A stretch of 6,368 nucleotides of DNA, taken from assembly GCA_964489215.1 (NCBI GenBank), contig CAZAYB010000185.1, positions 1-6,368 on the forward strand, written 5' to 3'. Shown here piece by piece: positions 1 to 6,368 of this stretch (the first letter of the stretch is position 1; every line of letters begins with the position of its first letter). The notes under the pieces were generated by a model. That model was not told the DNA's origin, ran no database searches, and was given only the letters and a program-made list of their open reading frames with translations. The translations under genes were made by a program, and so were the position numbers. The DNA is from CAZAYB01 sp964489215 (lineage in GTDB: Bacteria; Planctomycetota; Phycisphaerae; Sedimentisphaerales; Anaerohalosphaeraceae).

Positions 1-697
1 ACTTTTTATAATTCGCGAAAACATGTTTTTTATACCAGTCGGGCGAAATGAATGCGCCGCTGCTCCATACAATATCATCATGGACCATTACCACAGGCGA
101 CTTGCACTGCGCCAATGCATCAAAATACTGCTGTATCCATGAAGCGTACCCGTCGGTGAGTTTGCCGAATCCTTCAGGGTCGGTGCCTGCCGCCATCAGC
201 ATCATATCCCAGCCGAAGATTTCTATAAGACCGCTCACACAGGTTATATATATACCGGTCATATTTACAGTATCAGCCCAGTCATCACAGGACTGATCAT
301 ACTGATCATCAAATCTTTTTACGATTTTTTCAGCATCTTTGCGGCCGTACTGCTGCCAGGGATCGAAAGCAAGAACTTCTTCTGGGCTGTTGAAGGGGCA
401 GTTTATCTTATTGTTAAAATCACTGCCGCCGGTTGCGTATTCGGCATGTCCCATAGATGTGCAGAACCCATCGAATACATGGCGGTGGATCAGAATATTC
501 CACATAAAATCATAATTCCAGGCCTTTACAAACGCCTCGCTTGCCCGGGACTTTTGTTCATCGCTGCTTTGTGCGTTTATATCAGTTTTACAAACTGCGT
601 TCACCAAATCCCAGTGGGTGTGTGCGGAATATTCCGTCCTGGGCACCCTTGGCGGCATTTCAAGATTAATCGCCGCTATTGCATCTTCATAAGACAT
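1..697 (-). CDS. Uroporphyrinogen decarboxylase (URO-D) family protein, N-terminal part
   Basis: The reading frame is open for 232 codons from ATG at 697 and runs off the left edge, so the C-terminus is missing; full-length relatives are usually about 340-380 residues. The start has a CAGGA ribosome site (703-707) five bases upstream. The best family sign is the stretch around residues 204-231: a hydrophobic strand ending in HDDIV (206-210), then SGAFISPDWYKKHV. This matches the 'DD...G.(M/F)ISP..Y' pattern of URO-D/MtaA-like proteins. In this superfamily true HemE makes coproporphyrinogen, while MtaA/CmuA-type members move methyl groups to or from corrinoid or coenzyme M carriers. The N-terminus lacks the usual HemE opening (PVWxMRQAGR-like), so a heme role is unlikely. 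Many such proteins of unknown function occur near sugar-use genes in planctomycetes and related phyla. The zinc-ligand region of the methyltransferases would lie outside the window. It is probably cytoplasmic, as no signal peptide is seen. The family call is fairly secure; the substrate is unknown. Confidence 0.8.
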   Translation of the reverse strand, partial: MSYEDAIAAINLEMPPRVPRTEYSAHTHWDLVNAVCKTDINAQSSDEQKSRASEAFVKAWNYDFMWNILIHRHVFDGFCTSMGHAEYATGGSDFNNKINCPFNSPEEVLAFDPWQQYGRKDAEKIVKRFDDQYDQSCDDWADTVNMTGIYITCVSGLIEIFGWDMMLMAAGTDPEGFGKLTDGYASWIQQYFDALAQCKSPVVMVHDDIVWSSGAFISPDWYKKHVFANYKK

Positions 698-747
698 AAA
701 AATCCTGATAATTATTTCAGAAAATTGCTATTGAAAGGAGATAATAA

Positions 748-779
748 AAAAGCGGCAGCATACTATCGCCGCCGCTTTT
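748..779 (-). terminator. Intrinsic terminator after the LacI/DUF2341 operon
   Basis: Arms AAAAGCGGC (748-756) and GCCGCTTTT (771-779) are perfectly complementary over 9 bp with a 14-base loop. Read on the minus strand, the hairpin begins 18 bases after the stop codon at 798 and is followed by a T-rich tail (TTTTTTATTAT if the A:T pairs are counted in the tail). On the plus strand the downstream side is only TTTTG, so it should work mainly leftwards. It separates the operon from the URO-D-family gene, whose start lies 50 bases further on. Confidence 0.8.
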
Positions 780-797
780 GATGAAAAAATCAATCAT

Positions 798-1967
798 TTA
801 CTGAAGCCATTGTTGAGCGAAAAGTGCAAAGTCTATGAAGTCAACTTCTCCGTCATTATTAAGGTCCGCACTGCCGACTGTGAATTCAGATTCCCTTATG
901 TATGCACCAGACTCACTCAAATATGTAGCGTAAATCCAATCCGAGGATAAATTCTGCGGAGCAAAACGCATTTCGTCAAGCATACCGTCAAAATTATAAG
1001 TTGCAGTTCCTGTTCTGCCTCCTATGCAATAGTTGTCCTGAAGCCATTGCGAAGAGTTTATACCGGTTGCCGTCGGCACCTGAACTCCGTCAACATAGTA
1101 ATTTGTTAAGGAGCCGTCAGTGCCATTCTTCTGACAAACAACATGATGCCACTGGTTATCATTTACCCAAACAGCTTCCTCCCATGTAGATGTGCCGCTG
1201 GAAGAACCGTTTCCAATAAACAGCCTCATTCTGCCTGCAACCCATTTAATACTGAAAGGGTTTGAGCTATATCGAGGTGTCGCGAAAATAATTCCATGCT
1301 GAGACAGCGAATCACTTTTGACCCAAAAAGAAACTGACTCATTTGCACTGGCCAGGCTTCCTGATTCTTTGGGACCTAAGTCAATATAGGTTTCAGAAGC
1401 TGAAACAGGATAAAGTCCGCCGTAGTCAATGAAAGCTTCAGCGTTTTGTACAGAACCTACAGCTTTGGCGATTTGTGTCATAGAACCAGTTGACTCGAAA
1501 ATTTCGCCGTCAGTTCCGTTCCAGACCCCTTCAGCCAGATGATATATACCATGGTATGCAGATGACCAGGCAGAAGCAGGGTCGTGGAAGACTGTTTCAG
1601 TTGCGGTGGGGTCGCCCCAGTACATCAGTATGAAATCATTCATGCTGTTGGCATTGATCTGCGGTACTTTCACCCATATATGAGCGGTATTATTTACCGT
1701 ATCGACGTTTTCAATTTCAAAAAACAGTTCCGTATTTTCATCAGAGTCGAAGAAACGCAGATCCGCACTGTCATCTTCACTGAATCCCGCTCCAATGTTG
1801 TTCCAGAAATCATTATCATTAGGGTCTATGTAAACAAGAACAGTAAAATCTATAAGGTCCTCAGACACGTCACCGTTATTGAAACTCAATTGCCTGACAT
1901 GGCTGAATTCCGCATAAGCGGGAATTAAAATGAACATTAAAATTGACAATAAAAAAACTTTCTTCAT
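798..1967 (-). CDS. Secreted DUF2341/LamG-like protein with a C-terminal dockerin-like EF-hand repeat
   Basis: 389 residues. The ATG at 1967 is chosen over an in-frame TTG at 1982 because the ribosome site GGGAGA (1975-1980) lies seven bases before the ATG and would fall inside the longer version. Residues 1-19 form a signal peptide with likely cleavage at AYA|E. About residues 21-115 resemble DUF2341 (RQLSFNNG..., LRFFDSDENTELFFEIE, WVKVPQI). About 130-350 resemble a concanavalin A/LamG-like sandwich, with ESVSFWVKS, QWHHVV and a closing DGMLDEMRF...LSSDWI block. The last 24 residues (366-389) read DLNNDGEVDFIDFALFAQQW, a 12-residue calcium loop with D368, N370, D372, D376 and D379 in place, as in half of a type I dockerin. 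I see no catalytic residues of a known glycosidase; a carbohydrate-binding or surface role is an inference. It is the last gene of the operon, 27 bases after its paralogue and just before a terminator. Confidence 0.88.
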   Translation of the reverse strand: MKKVFLLSILMFILIPAYAEFSHVRQLSFNNGDVSEDLIDFTVLVYIDPNDNDFWNNIGAGFSEDDSADLRFFDSDENTELFFEIENVDTVNNTAHIWVKVPQINANSMNDFILMYWGDPTATETVFHDPASAWSSAYHGIYHLAEGVWNGTDGEIFESTGSMTQIAKAVGSVQNAEAFIDYGGLYPVSASETYIDLGPKESGSLASANESVSFWVKSDSLSQHGIIFATPRYSSNPFSIKWVAGRMRLFIGNGSSSGTSTWEEAVWVNDNQWHHVVCQKNGTDGSLTNYYVDGVQVPTATGINSSQWLQDNYCIGGRTGTATYNFDGMLDEMRFAPQNLSSDWIYATYLSESGAYIRESEFTVGSADLNNDGEVDFIDFALFAQQWLQ

Positions 1968-1974
1968 TTTTACA

Positions 1975-1980
1975 TCTCCC
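1975..1980 (-). promoter_or_regulatory. Ribosome binding site that fixes the start of the dockerin-tailed gene
   Basis: GGGAGA on the minus strand, seven bases before ATG 1967. It overlaps codons 2-3 of the alternative TTG start at 1982, which itself has no good site upstream. The ATG also opens a clean signal peptide (MKKVFLL...). Confidence 0.75.
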
Positions 1981-1994
1981 AAAAAGTTTATAAT

Positions 1995-3143
1995 TTATTT
2001 TTTACGTCTTAAAACAGATATCAGTCCAAGCCCCATCAGCCCTAATGTTGCCGGTTCGGGGACCACTTGACCATAAGTGATAAACTGATCACTTTCGCTT
2101 AGATAAGTGGCTTTGATCCAGTCAGCACTGAGATTATCCGGAGAAAAACGGAATTCGTCCAGATTTCCCTCAAAACCATAGGATGCGCTGTTGTCGGACC
2201 TGCCCCCGATTGCGAATCCATCTCTCATCCATATTGATCCATTTCCACCTTTTACCCATTCTTCAAGCTCACCATCAACATACAAAAGAGTATCTGTTTC
2301 AGCAGTACCGTTTCTCTGCCAAACAATATGATGCCATTGATCGTCATTGATGAATCTTTGCATAGTCATCTCTGTTCCCGCAGAGGTGCCTCCGTTATTG
2401 AAATAACTGGTGATTCTGCCGCCAATCCATCTTAAATGATAAGGATTGGCCTGGTATCTGGCTGAAGTGACGATCATCGCGTTTTGGTAAGTAGAACCGC
2501 TTTTTACCCAGAACGAGACGGACTCATTCAAGGTATTGTAAGGAGCGATATTATTGCCGATCAGCACATTGTTGCCGGATGTATACGGCCCAAATTCACC
2601 ACCGCCATCAATATTACCCGCACCTGTACGCGCACCTGCCTGAGCTGTTCCGTTATAAGTACCAACGGAACTTTTTACTTCGCCTGACGTTCCACTCCAA
2701 CTGTTTTCATTCATGTGATATACACCATGATAAGTTGAGTTCCAAACCTGCTCAGGTGAGTTATAAGCGGTCTGGTTTGAGGCTGAGCCCCACGATGCAT
2801 AAATGTGATCGGTGGTGCTTGCGGCACTTATAACGGGAACTTTAACCCAGAATTCAGCTTGTTTGGAGCTGTAATCGAGTTTTTCTGCCTCAAAGTACAA
2901 TTCGGTTGAACTATCCGAGTCATAGAATCTGATACTGCCGGTATTTGAGGTGTTTACCGTAGACTCAATGGTGTTCCAAAAGTTGGTATCGCCAGGCCCA
3001 TATGAAACACGAACTGCAAAATCAGTCAGGGATGTCCCTGCGCTGCCGTTGTCAAAAGTAAGCTGCTGAGAATATCCAGCATAAATGACCTGTGACAACA
3101 TCATTACACACAATACTAACACTACATTTCTTGAGCACTTCAT
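1995..3143 (-). CDS. Secreted DUF2341/LamG-like protein with a PEP-CTERM sorting tail
   Basis: 382 residues. The ATG at 3143 is preferred over an in-frame start at 3170 because GGAGG (3151-3155) stands seven bases before it and the signal peptide then begins directly (MKCSRNVVLVLC..., likely cleavage IYA|G after residue 22). About residues 24-115 resemble DUF2341 (QQLTFDNG, IRFYDSDSSTELYFEAE, FWVKVPVI). About 130-350 resemble a LamG/concanavalin A-like sandwich (NESVSFWVKS, QWHHIVWQRNGT, GNLDEFRFSPDNLSADWI). Residues 360-382 are a classic PEP-CTERM tail: VVPEP (PEP at 362-364), a short hydrophobic segment (LGLMGLGLISVL) and the basic end RRKK. In known systems this tail is cut by an exosortase in the inner membrane and the protein goes to the surface or matrix. 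It aligns over its whole length, apart from the tail, with the next gene in the operon. It lies 37 bases after the LacI gene with no terminator between. The binding target is unknown. Confidence 0.9.
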   Translation of the reverse strand: MKCSRNVVLVLCVMMLSQVIYAGYSQQLTFDNGSAGTSLTDFAVRVSYGPGDTNFWNTIESTVNTSNTGSIRFYDSDSSTELYFEAEKLDYSSKQAEFWVKVPVISAASTTDHIYASWGSASNQTAYNSPEQVWNSTYHGVYHMNENSWSGTSGEVKSSVGTYNGTAQAGARTGAGNIDGGGEFGPYTSGNNVLIGNNIAPYNTLNESVSFWVKSGSTYQNAMIVTSARYQANPYHLRWIGGRITSYFNNGGTSAGTEMTMQRFINDDQWHHIVWQRNGTAETDTLLYVDGELEEWVKGGNGSIWMRDGFAIGGRSDNSASYGFEGNLDEFRFSPDNLSADWIKATYLSESDQFITYGQVVPEPATLGLMGLGLISVLRRKK

Positions 3144-3150
3144 AGTTACT

Positions 3151-3155
3151 CCTCC
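3151..3155 (-). promoter_or_regulatory. Ribosome binding site that fixes the start of the PEP-CTERM gene
   Basis: A strong GGAGG on the minus strand with seven bases to ATG 3143. The longer in-frame start at 3170 would place this site inside the coding region and spoil the signal peptide. Confidence 0.8.
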
Positions 3156-3180
3156 AAAAAAAGTTAACATTACAATAAAA

Positions 3181-4200
3181 TTAATTTCTTGATGTACTTT
3201 TCCTTTCTATAAGCGTGGATTCATAAAACATTTTCTGAATTGACGAAGATTCTTTAGATATATGATTTTTCAACAAGCTTACTATTCCCTGGCAAATTCT
3301 GTCTGTGGAGCGTGCCCAGATGGTCGTTTCATATAATTCCGCAAACGGGGAATGAATATCACCAAAAGTGGCAATACCCATTTCATCGGGAACTGTAATG
3401 CCTAAGTTATCTAATGCTTTATAAGTCCCTGCGGTTAAATCATCAGAATATAAAATCAGAGCATCAAAAAGTCCTTTTTTTTCTTTTAATGCCGAACTCA
3501 CTGCTTTGAAAGCATCCATTTGAGTACTTCCGCAGCATATTGCCCTTTCCCTTACTACTTCAATACCCAATTCGTCGTGTGCCTGTTTATAACCTTTTGA
3601 TTGAATACCTCTGAAGTCTCTTTTTGATACTTCATCGGCACAGAAACCGCCAACGACCCCTATTTTCCTAAAACCCTTATCCCACAGATGCCTGAAAAGA
3701 TGATAAGTACCCATACCGGCATTGGTCCCAACACAATCAAAATCAACGTTTTCTATGGCTTCTTCGAGTACGTAAAAAACCTGCCTATAGCCTTGTTCTG
3801 CCATTTCTTTATACACAGGAACATTTGATTTCCAATAATGGAGGTTGATTATTATATCAAGTCCTCCAGGCAGTTTTTTTAGAGTCTCAGCCTCTTTCTG
3901 AGGGTCCCAATGTGTACTTATAGGAAGTATATTAAGGTCAAGGCTGGATAACCCCGCCTCAAGCTTCATTATGAACATTGTGTATGTAATTTCAGGGACA
4001 ATAACTGCAACGTGACTGGATTTGCCTTTTGCAAGCACTTGAGCACCGAAATGAGGTCTGTAATTAAGCTTTTCAGCTGCATCCTTAATAATTTTAGCTG
4101 CTTTTGAGTTCGATTTTTTGCCTTTGTTGTTCAATACTCGGCAAACAGTAGCTTTACTGTAGTTTGTTTTTTTAGCAATATCTTGTAGTGTTACTGACAT
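3181..4200 (-). CDS. LacI-family transcriptional regulator
   Basis: 339 residues, the normal full length for the family. Residues 3-24 are the helix-turn-helix (VTLQDIAKKTNYSKATVCRVLN), with recognition-helix positions K16, A17 and R21. Residues 46-60 are the hinge (NYRPHFGAQVLAKGK) with Leu at position 56, the residue that in LacI and PurR inserts into the central CpG step of the operator. From about residue 63 (HVAVIVPEI) to the end (STLIERKS) is the periplasmic-binding-protein-like effector domain, with IGVVGG and GIATFGDI strands. The start has AAGGG (4210-4214) nine bases upstream. It is the first gene of a three-gene operon and is divergent to the symporter. A palindromic site with a central CpG in the shared intergenic region, plus a weaker copy at its own predicted transcript start, suggest that it regulates both directions, including itself. 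The effector is probably a sugar or derivative; its identity cannot be read from the sequence. Confidence 0.95.
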   Translation of the reverse strand: MSVTLQDIAKKTNYSKATVCRVLNNKGKKSNSKAAKIIKDAAEKLNYRPHFGAQVLAKGKSSHVAVIVPEITYTMFIMKLEAGLSSLDLNILPISTHWDPQKEAETLKKLPGGLDIIINLHYWKSNVPVYKEMAEQGYRQVFYVLEEAIENVDFDCVGTNAGMGTYHLFRHLWDKGFRKIGVVGGFCADEVSKRDFRGIQSKGYKQAHDELGIEVVRERAICCGSTQMDAFKAVSSALKEKKGLFDALILYSDDLTAGTYKALDNLGITVPDEMGIATFGDIHSPFAELYETTIWARSTDRICQGIVSLLKNHISKESSSIQKMFYESTLIERKSTSRN

Positions 4201-4227
4201 CTCGTACAGCCCTTAATTTCTTAAACG

Positions 4228-4241
4228 TGCAACCGGTATCT
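4228..4241. promoter_or_regulatory. Secondary LacI-type operator at the regulator's transcript start
   Basis: TGCAACCGGTATCT matches the main operator TGGAACCGGTTCCA at 10 of 14 positions and keeps the core AACCGGT. It begins three bases inside the -10 end of the predicted lacI promoter and covers the expected +1 (about 4237). A protein bound here would block the regulator's own operon. Assignment is by similarity and position only. Confidence 0.6.
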
Positions 4242-4243
4242 AC

Positions 4244-4272
4244 AAAATACAAGATTTTGCCAATGAAGTCAA
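4244..4272 (-). promoter_or_regulatory. Sigma-70-type promoter of the LacI/DUF2341 operon
   Basis: On the minus strand, TTGACT (4272-4267), a 17-base spacer and TATTTT (4249-4244). This is close to consensus with ideal spacing and predicts a start near 4237, giving a leader of about 37 bases before ATG 4200. The spacer contains a small inverted repeat, CAAAAT/ATTTTG (4243-4259). Confidence 0.75.
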
Positions 4273-4371
4273 GCTATTTTATCAAATTCTCAAAAAAGCT
4301 ATATATATATTATTTATAAGCATTTATACTGATATACAACCCTGTGGGTGTAAGTTTTATTATCAAAAAAT

Positions 4372-4385
4372 TGGAACCGGTTCCA
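4372..4385. promoter_or_regulatory. Main LacI-family operator (perfect 14-bp palindrome)
   Basis: TGGAACCGGTTCCA is fully self-complementary with a central CpG, as expected for a LacI-family dimer with Leu in the hinge. Beyond one mismatch it is flanked by A-tract and T-tract, so symmetry extends over 4366-4391. It lies between the regulator and the symporter, and ends seven bases before the -35 box of the symporter promoter. Binding by the neighbouring LacI protein is an inference from form and position. Confidence 0.85.
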
Positions 4386-4392
4386 TTTTTTC

Positions 4393-4420
4393 TTGCATCA
4401 TTGAGCAAAAGAAATATAAT
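4393..4420 (+). promoter_or_regulatory. Sigma-70-type promoter of the symporter gene
   Basis: TTGCAT (4393-4398), a 16-base spacer and a perfect TATAAT (4415-4420). Transcription would start near 4427, leaving about 38 bases of leader before ATG 4465. The main operator sits directly upstream, centred near -48. Confidence 0.65.
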
Positions 4421-4464
4421 TATGATATATTCAAGATCTCAGTTACAACTTAAGTAGAGGCGAA

Positions 4465-6368
4465 ATGTACACTATAGATTGGATAATCTTATTTCTTCTT
4501 TTGTTATTCCTGGTCTTCATGGCTATGTTTACCCGAAAGTACACACGAGGAGTTGCGGATTTTCTGGCGGCTAACCGATGTGCGAGGCGGTTTCTTGTCA
4601 GTGTTTCACATGGGATGGTCGCTTTTGGGGCGGTAGCAGCACTTGGCCGATTTGAGATGTTTTACAATGCCGGCTTTTCTATGATGTGGTGGCAAACCTT
4701 ATTAGTGATAGTAATGATTGTTATAAGTCTTTCAGGCTGGGTGCAATACAGATTTCGTGAAACAAGATGTCTTACTATGGCAGAGTTCTTTGAAAGAAGA
4801 TACAGCAGGAATTTCAGAGTTTTCGCGGGTATTTTAGCCTGGCTGGCTGGTATAATTAATTTCGGAATATTTCCTGCCGTAGGAACTCATTTTTTTATTC
4901 ACTTCTGCGGTTTACCGGAGTCTTTTGCATTTGCCGGTATTACTGTTTCTACTTTTTTAGCCTTAATGATTTTACTTGTGATTATAGCATTATTTTTCAC
5001 ATTTATAGGCGGTCAGATTGCTGTTATTACGACAGATTTTTTCCAGGGGCTCTATTGTAATATTTTCATTGTTATTTTGTTGATCTTTATCACGTTGCAG
5101 TTTGACTGGTCGCAAATTATTGAAGCGTTGCGAATTTCCCCGGATGATGCATCTAAAATAAATCCATTTGAAACTTCGCAGGCTAAGGATTTCAATGTAT
5201 GGTTCTTTGTCATAGCCTCCTTCGGTATGCTTTATCATTATATGGCATGGCAGGGGAATCAGGCTTATAATGTTTCAGCGACAAGTCCTCACGAGGCCCG
5301 TATGGGAAGAATACTTGCGACCTGGAGGGACCTTGTGCTGTCGTTATTTATAATCATGGTTCCTGTCATAGCTTATACTGTGATGCACCATCCTGACTTT
5401 TCCGAAAGCGCGGACCAGATAACGGAGAGGATCAATGCAATCAATGAGCAAAATGCCGGCCAGGACCTCAGTAATCAACTCGTTGTTCCGCTCGCTATAG
5501 CTAAAATTTTACCAAAAGGGCTCATTGGCGGTTTTTGCGCAATGATGCTTGCAGCATTTATCAGCACAGTTGATACATATCTTCACTCATGGGGCAGTAT
5601 ATTTATTCAGGATGTGGTACTTCCGTTCAGGAAAAAACCTTTTACTCCTAAGCAGCATTTGTTTGTTCTTAGATTATCGATTGTATTCGTTGCTGTTTTT
5701 ATATTAATTTTTAGTTCAATATTCAAGCAAACCGACTATATTTTAATGTTTTTTGCTATTACAGGGGCTATATTTCTCGGCGGTGCCGGCTCGGTTATAG
5801 TAGGAGGTTTGTATTGGAAAAGAGGTTCAACACAGGCGGCATGGGCATCTCTTATAACCGGTTCCACACTTGCACTGGGTAGTATTATTGTTAAACAGAT
5901 TCCTCTGGATGCTTATGAAACTGTTAATCAGAGTAATTTTTTAATAGGTTTTCTACTAAAGCTTCAAGCGACAAACGGCCAGGTATTATATTTCTTTGCG
6001 ATGATATCTTCGATTTTTGTATATGTCAGTGTTTCTCTTTTAGGCCCTAAAAATTCATATAATCTTGACAAACTGCTGCATAGAAATAAATATGCGGTCG
6101 AAGGTGACAGGATTCGCCGTTCAGCTAAACCCGTCAAAGGTTTAAGAGCCTTAATAGGTGTTACTGAAGAATTCGGTACTCTTGATAAGATTATTTACTA
6201 TACCACATTTGGCTGGACCATAATGTGGGTTATCATCTTTTTTGGTATTGGTTTAGCATATTTAGTATTCAAAAATGCAGCTTTCTGGTCAGCTTTTTGG
6301 GAAAATTATTGGTTCATATATTTGATTATATATGGAGTTATAGGGCTGGTCGTAACTGTTATATTTGT
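4465..6368 (+). CDS. Sodium:solute symporter (SSS family), C-terminus beyond the window
   Basis: Open for 634 codons from ATG 4465 and cut by the right edge. AGAGG (4456-4460) stands four bases before the start. Residues 6-22 form the first membrane segment. Residues 31-39 (ADFLAANRC) followed by SHGMVAFGAVAALGRFEMFY are the N-terminal signature of SSS transporters. Residues 253-269 (FGMLYHYMAWQGNQAYN) and 363-371 (AAFISTVDT) are further conserved blocks; the latter matches the helix whose Ser/Thr residues bind sodium in vSGLT. A hydrophilic loop at about 307-345 (HHPDFSES..., ERINAINEQNAG) breaks the run of hydrophobic helices. Such proteins sit in the inner membrane and bring in sugars, organic acids or similar solutes with sodium. 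At more than 634 residues it is longer than the core of about 500-550, with extra C-terminal helices after residue 570. Divergent pairing with a LacI gene favours a sugar or sugar-derived substrate, but this is not proven. Confidence 0.92.
   Translation, partial: MYTIDWIILFLLLLFLVFMAMFTRKYTRGVADFLAANRCARRFLVSVSHGMVAFGAVAALGRFEMFYNAGFSMMWWQTLLVIVMIVISLSGWVQYRFRETRCLTMAEFFERRYSRNFRVFAGILAWLAGIINFGIFPAVGTHFFIHFCGLPESFAFAGITVSTFLALMILLVIIALFFTFIGGQIAVITTDFFQGLYCNIFIVILLIFITLQFDWSQIIEALRISPDDASKINPFETSQAKDFNVWFFVIASFGMLYHYMAWQGNQAYNVSATSPHEARMGRILATWRDLVLSLFIIMVPVIAYTVMHHPDFSESADQITERINAINEQNAGQDLSNQLVVPLAIAKILPKGLIGGFCAMMLAAFISTVDTYLHSWGSIFIQDVVLPFRKKPFTPKQHLFVLRLSIVFVAVFILIFSSIFKQTDYILMFFAITGAIFLGGAGSVIVGGLYWKRGSTQAAWASLITGSTLALGSIIVKQIPLDAYETVNQSNFLIGFLLKLQATNGQVLYFFAMISSIFVYVSVSLLGPKNSYNLDKLLHRNKYAVEGDRIRRSAKPVKGLRALIGVTEEFGTLDKIIYYTTFGWTIMWVIIFFGIGLAYLVFKNAAFWSAFWENYWFIYLIIYGVIGLVVTVIF

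Noticed and set aside
737..747. GGAGATAATAA on the plus strand resembling a ribosome site
   Set aside because: No start codon with a useful reading frame follows; the region is the terminator tail of the minus-strand operon.
698..747. Promoter for the URO-D-family gene
   Set aside because: Only a weak pair (TTTCAA and TAATTA, about 16 bases apart) is seen, too close to the start codon to be trusted.
48..781. Plus-strand open frames of 82 and 111 codons
   Set aside because: They lie opposite the URO-D-family gene, one running into the terminator; they lack family motifs, and the minus frame is continuous with a recognisable protein.
1968..1982. TTG start at 1982 for the dockerin-tailed gene
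   Set aside because: It would put the GGGAGA ribosome site inside the coding region and add residues before a normal signal peptide.
1001..2833. Plus-strand open frames opposite the two secreted genes
   Set aside because: They are short and overlap fully with clear minus-strand domains; the sequences look like antisense translation, rich in His, Cys and Arg.
4298..4321. Imperfect inverted repeat of TA steps (GCTATATATAT...TTATAAGC)
   Set aside because: It is low-complexity AT-rich DNA; symmetry of this sort is expected by chance and it does not sit at a terminator position.
4990..5238. Minus-strand 82-codon open frame inside the symporter
   Set aside because: It is opposite conserved transporter helices; no ribosome site or recognisable protein.

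Overview
The window most likely comes from a planctomycete, probably a polysaccharide-degrading member of the Phycisphaerae. The evidence is the combination of a secreted protein ending in a PEP-CTERM tail, a near-identical partner ending in a single dockerin-like EF-hand half-repeat, a sodium:solute symporter with the DFLAANR-type N-terminus, and a URO-D-family protein beside a LacI regulator. This taxonomic placement is an inference from protein style; no rRNA or other marker gene is present.

Layout from left to right. Positions 1-697 (minus) hold the N-terminal 232 codons of a uroporphyrinogen-decarboxylase-family protein, cut by the left edge. A terminator hairpin at 748-779 separates it from a tight minus-strand operon read from right to left: a LacI-family regulator (4200-3181), a DUF2341/LamG-like secreted protein with a PEP-CTERM tail (3143-1995), and its paralogue with a dockerin-like tail (1967-798). 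Gaps between these three genes are 37 and 27 bases. A 264-base intergenic region (4201-4464) holds two divergent promoters and two related LacI-type operators. The plus-strand gene from 4465 is an SSS-family sodium:solute symporter, open for 634 codons and cut by the right edge.

How it may work together (inference): the LacI protein controls its own operon and the divergent transporter through the palindrome TGGAACCGGTTCCA and a weaker copy lying over the predicted start of its own transcript. An imported sugar or a derivative would release it. The two exported proteins have a lectin-like fold and different C-terminal modules, so they could act at the cell surface as carbohydrate-binding or adhesive components of the same uptake system. 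No glycoside hydrolase, sulfatase or lyase lies inside the window, so the substrate cannot be named.

The most notable points are the tandem paralogues with exchanged C-terminal modules and the unusually readable two-operator divergent control region. I see no CRISPR array, insertion sequence, tRNA or rRNA here.
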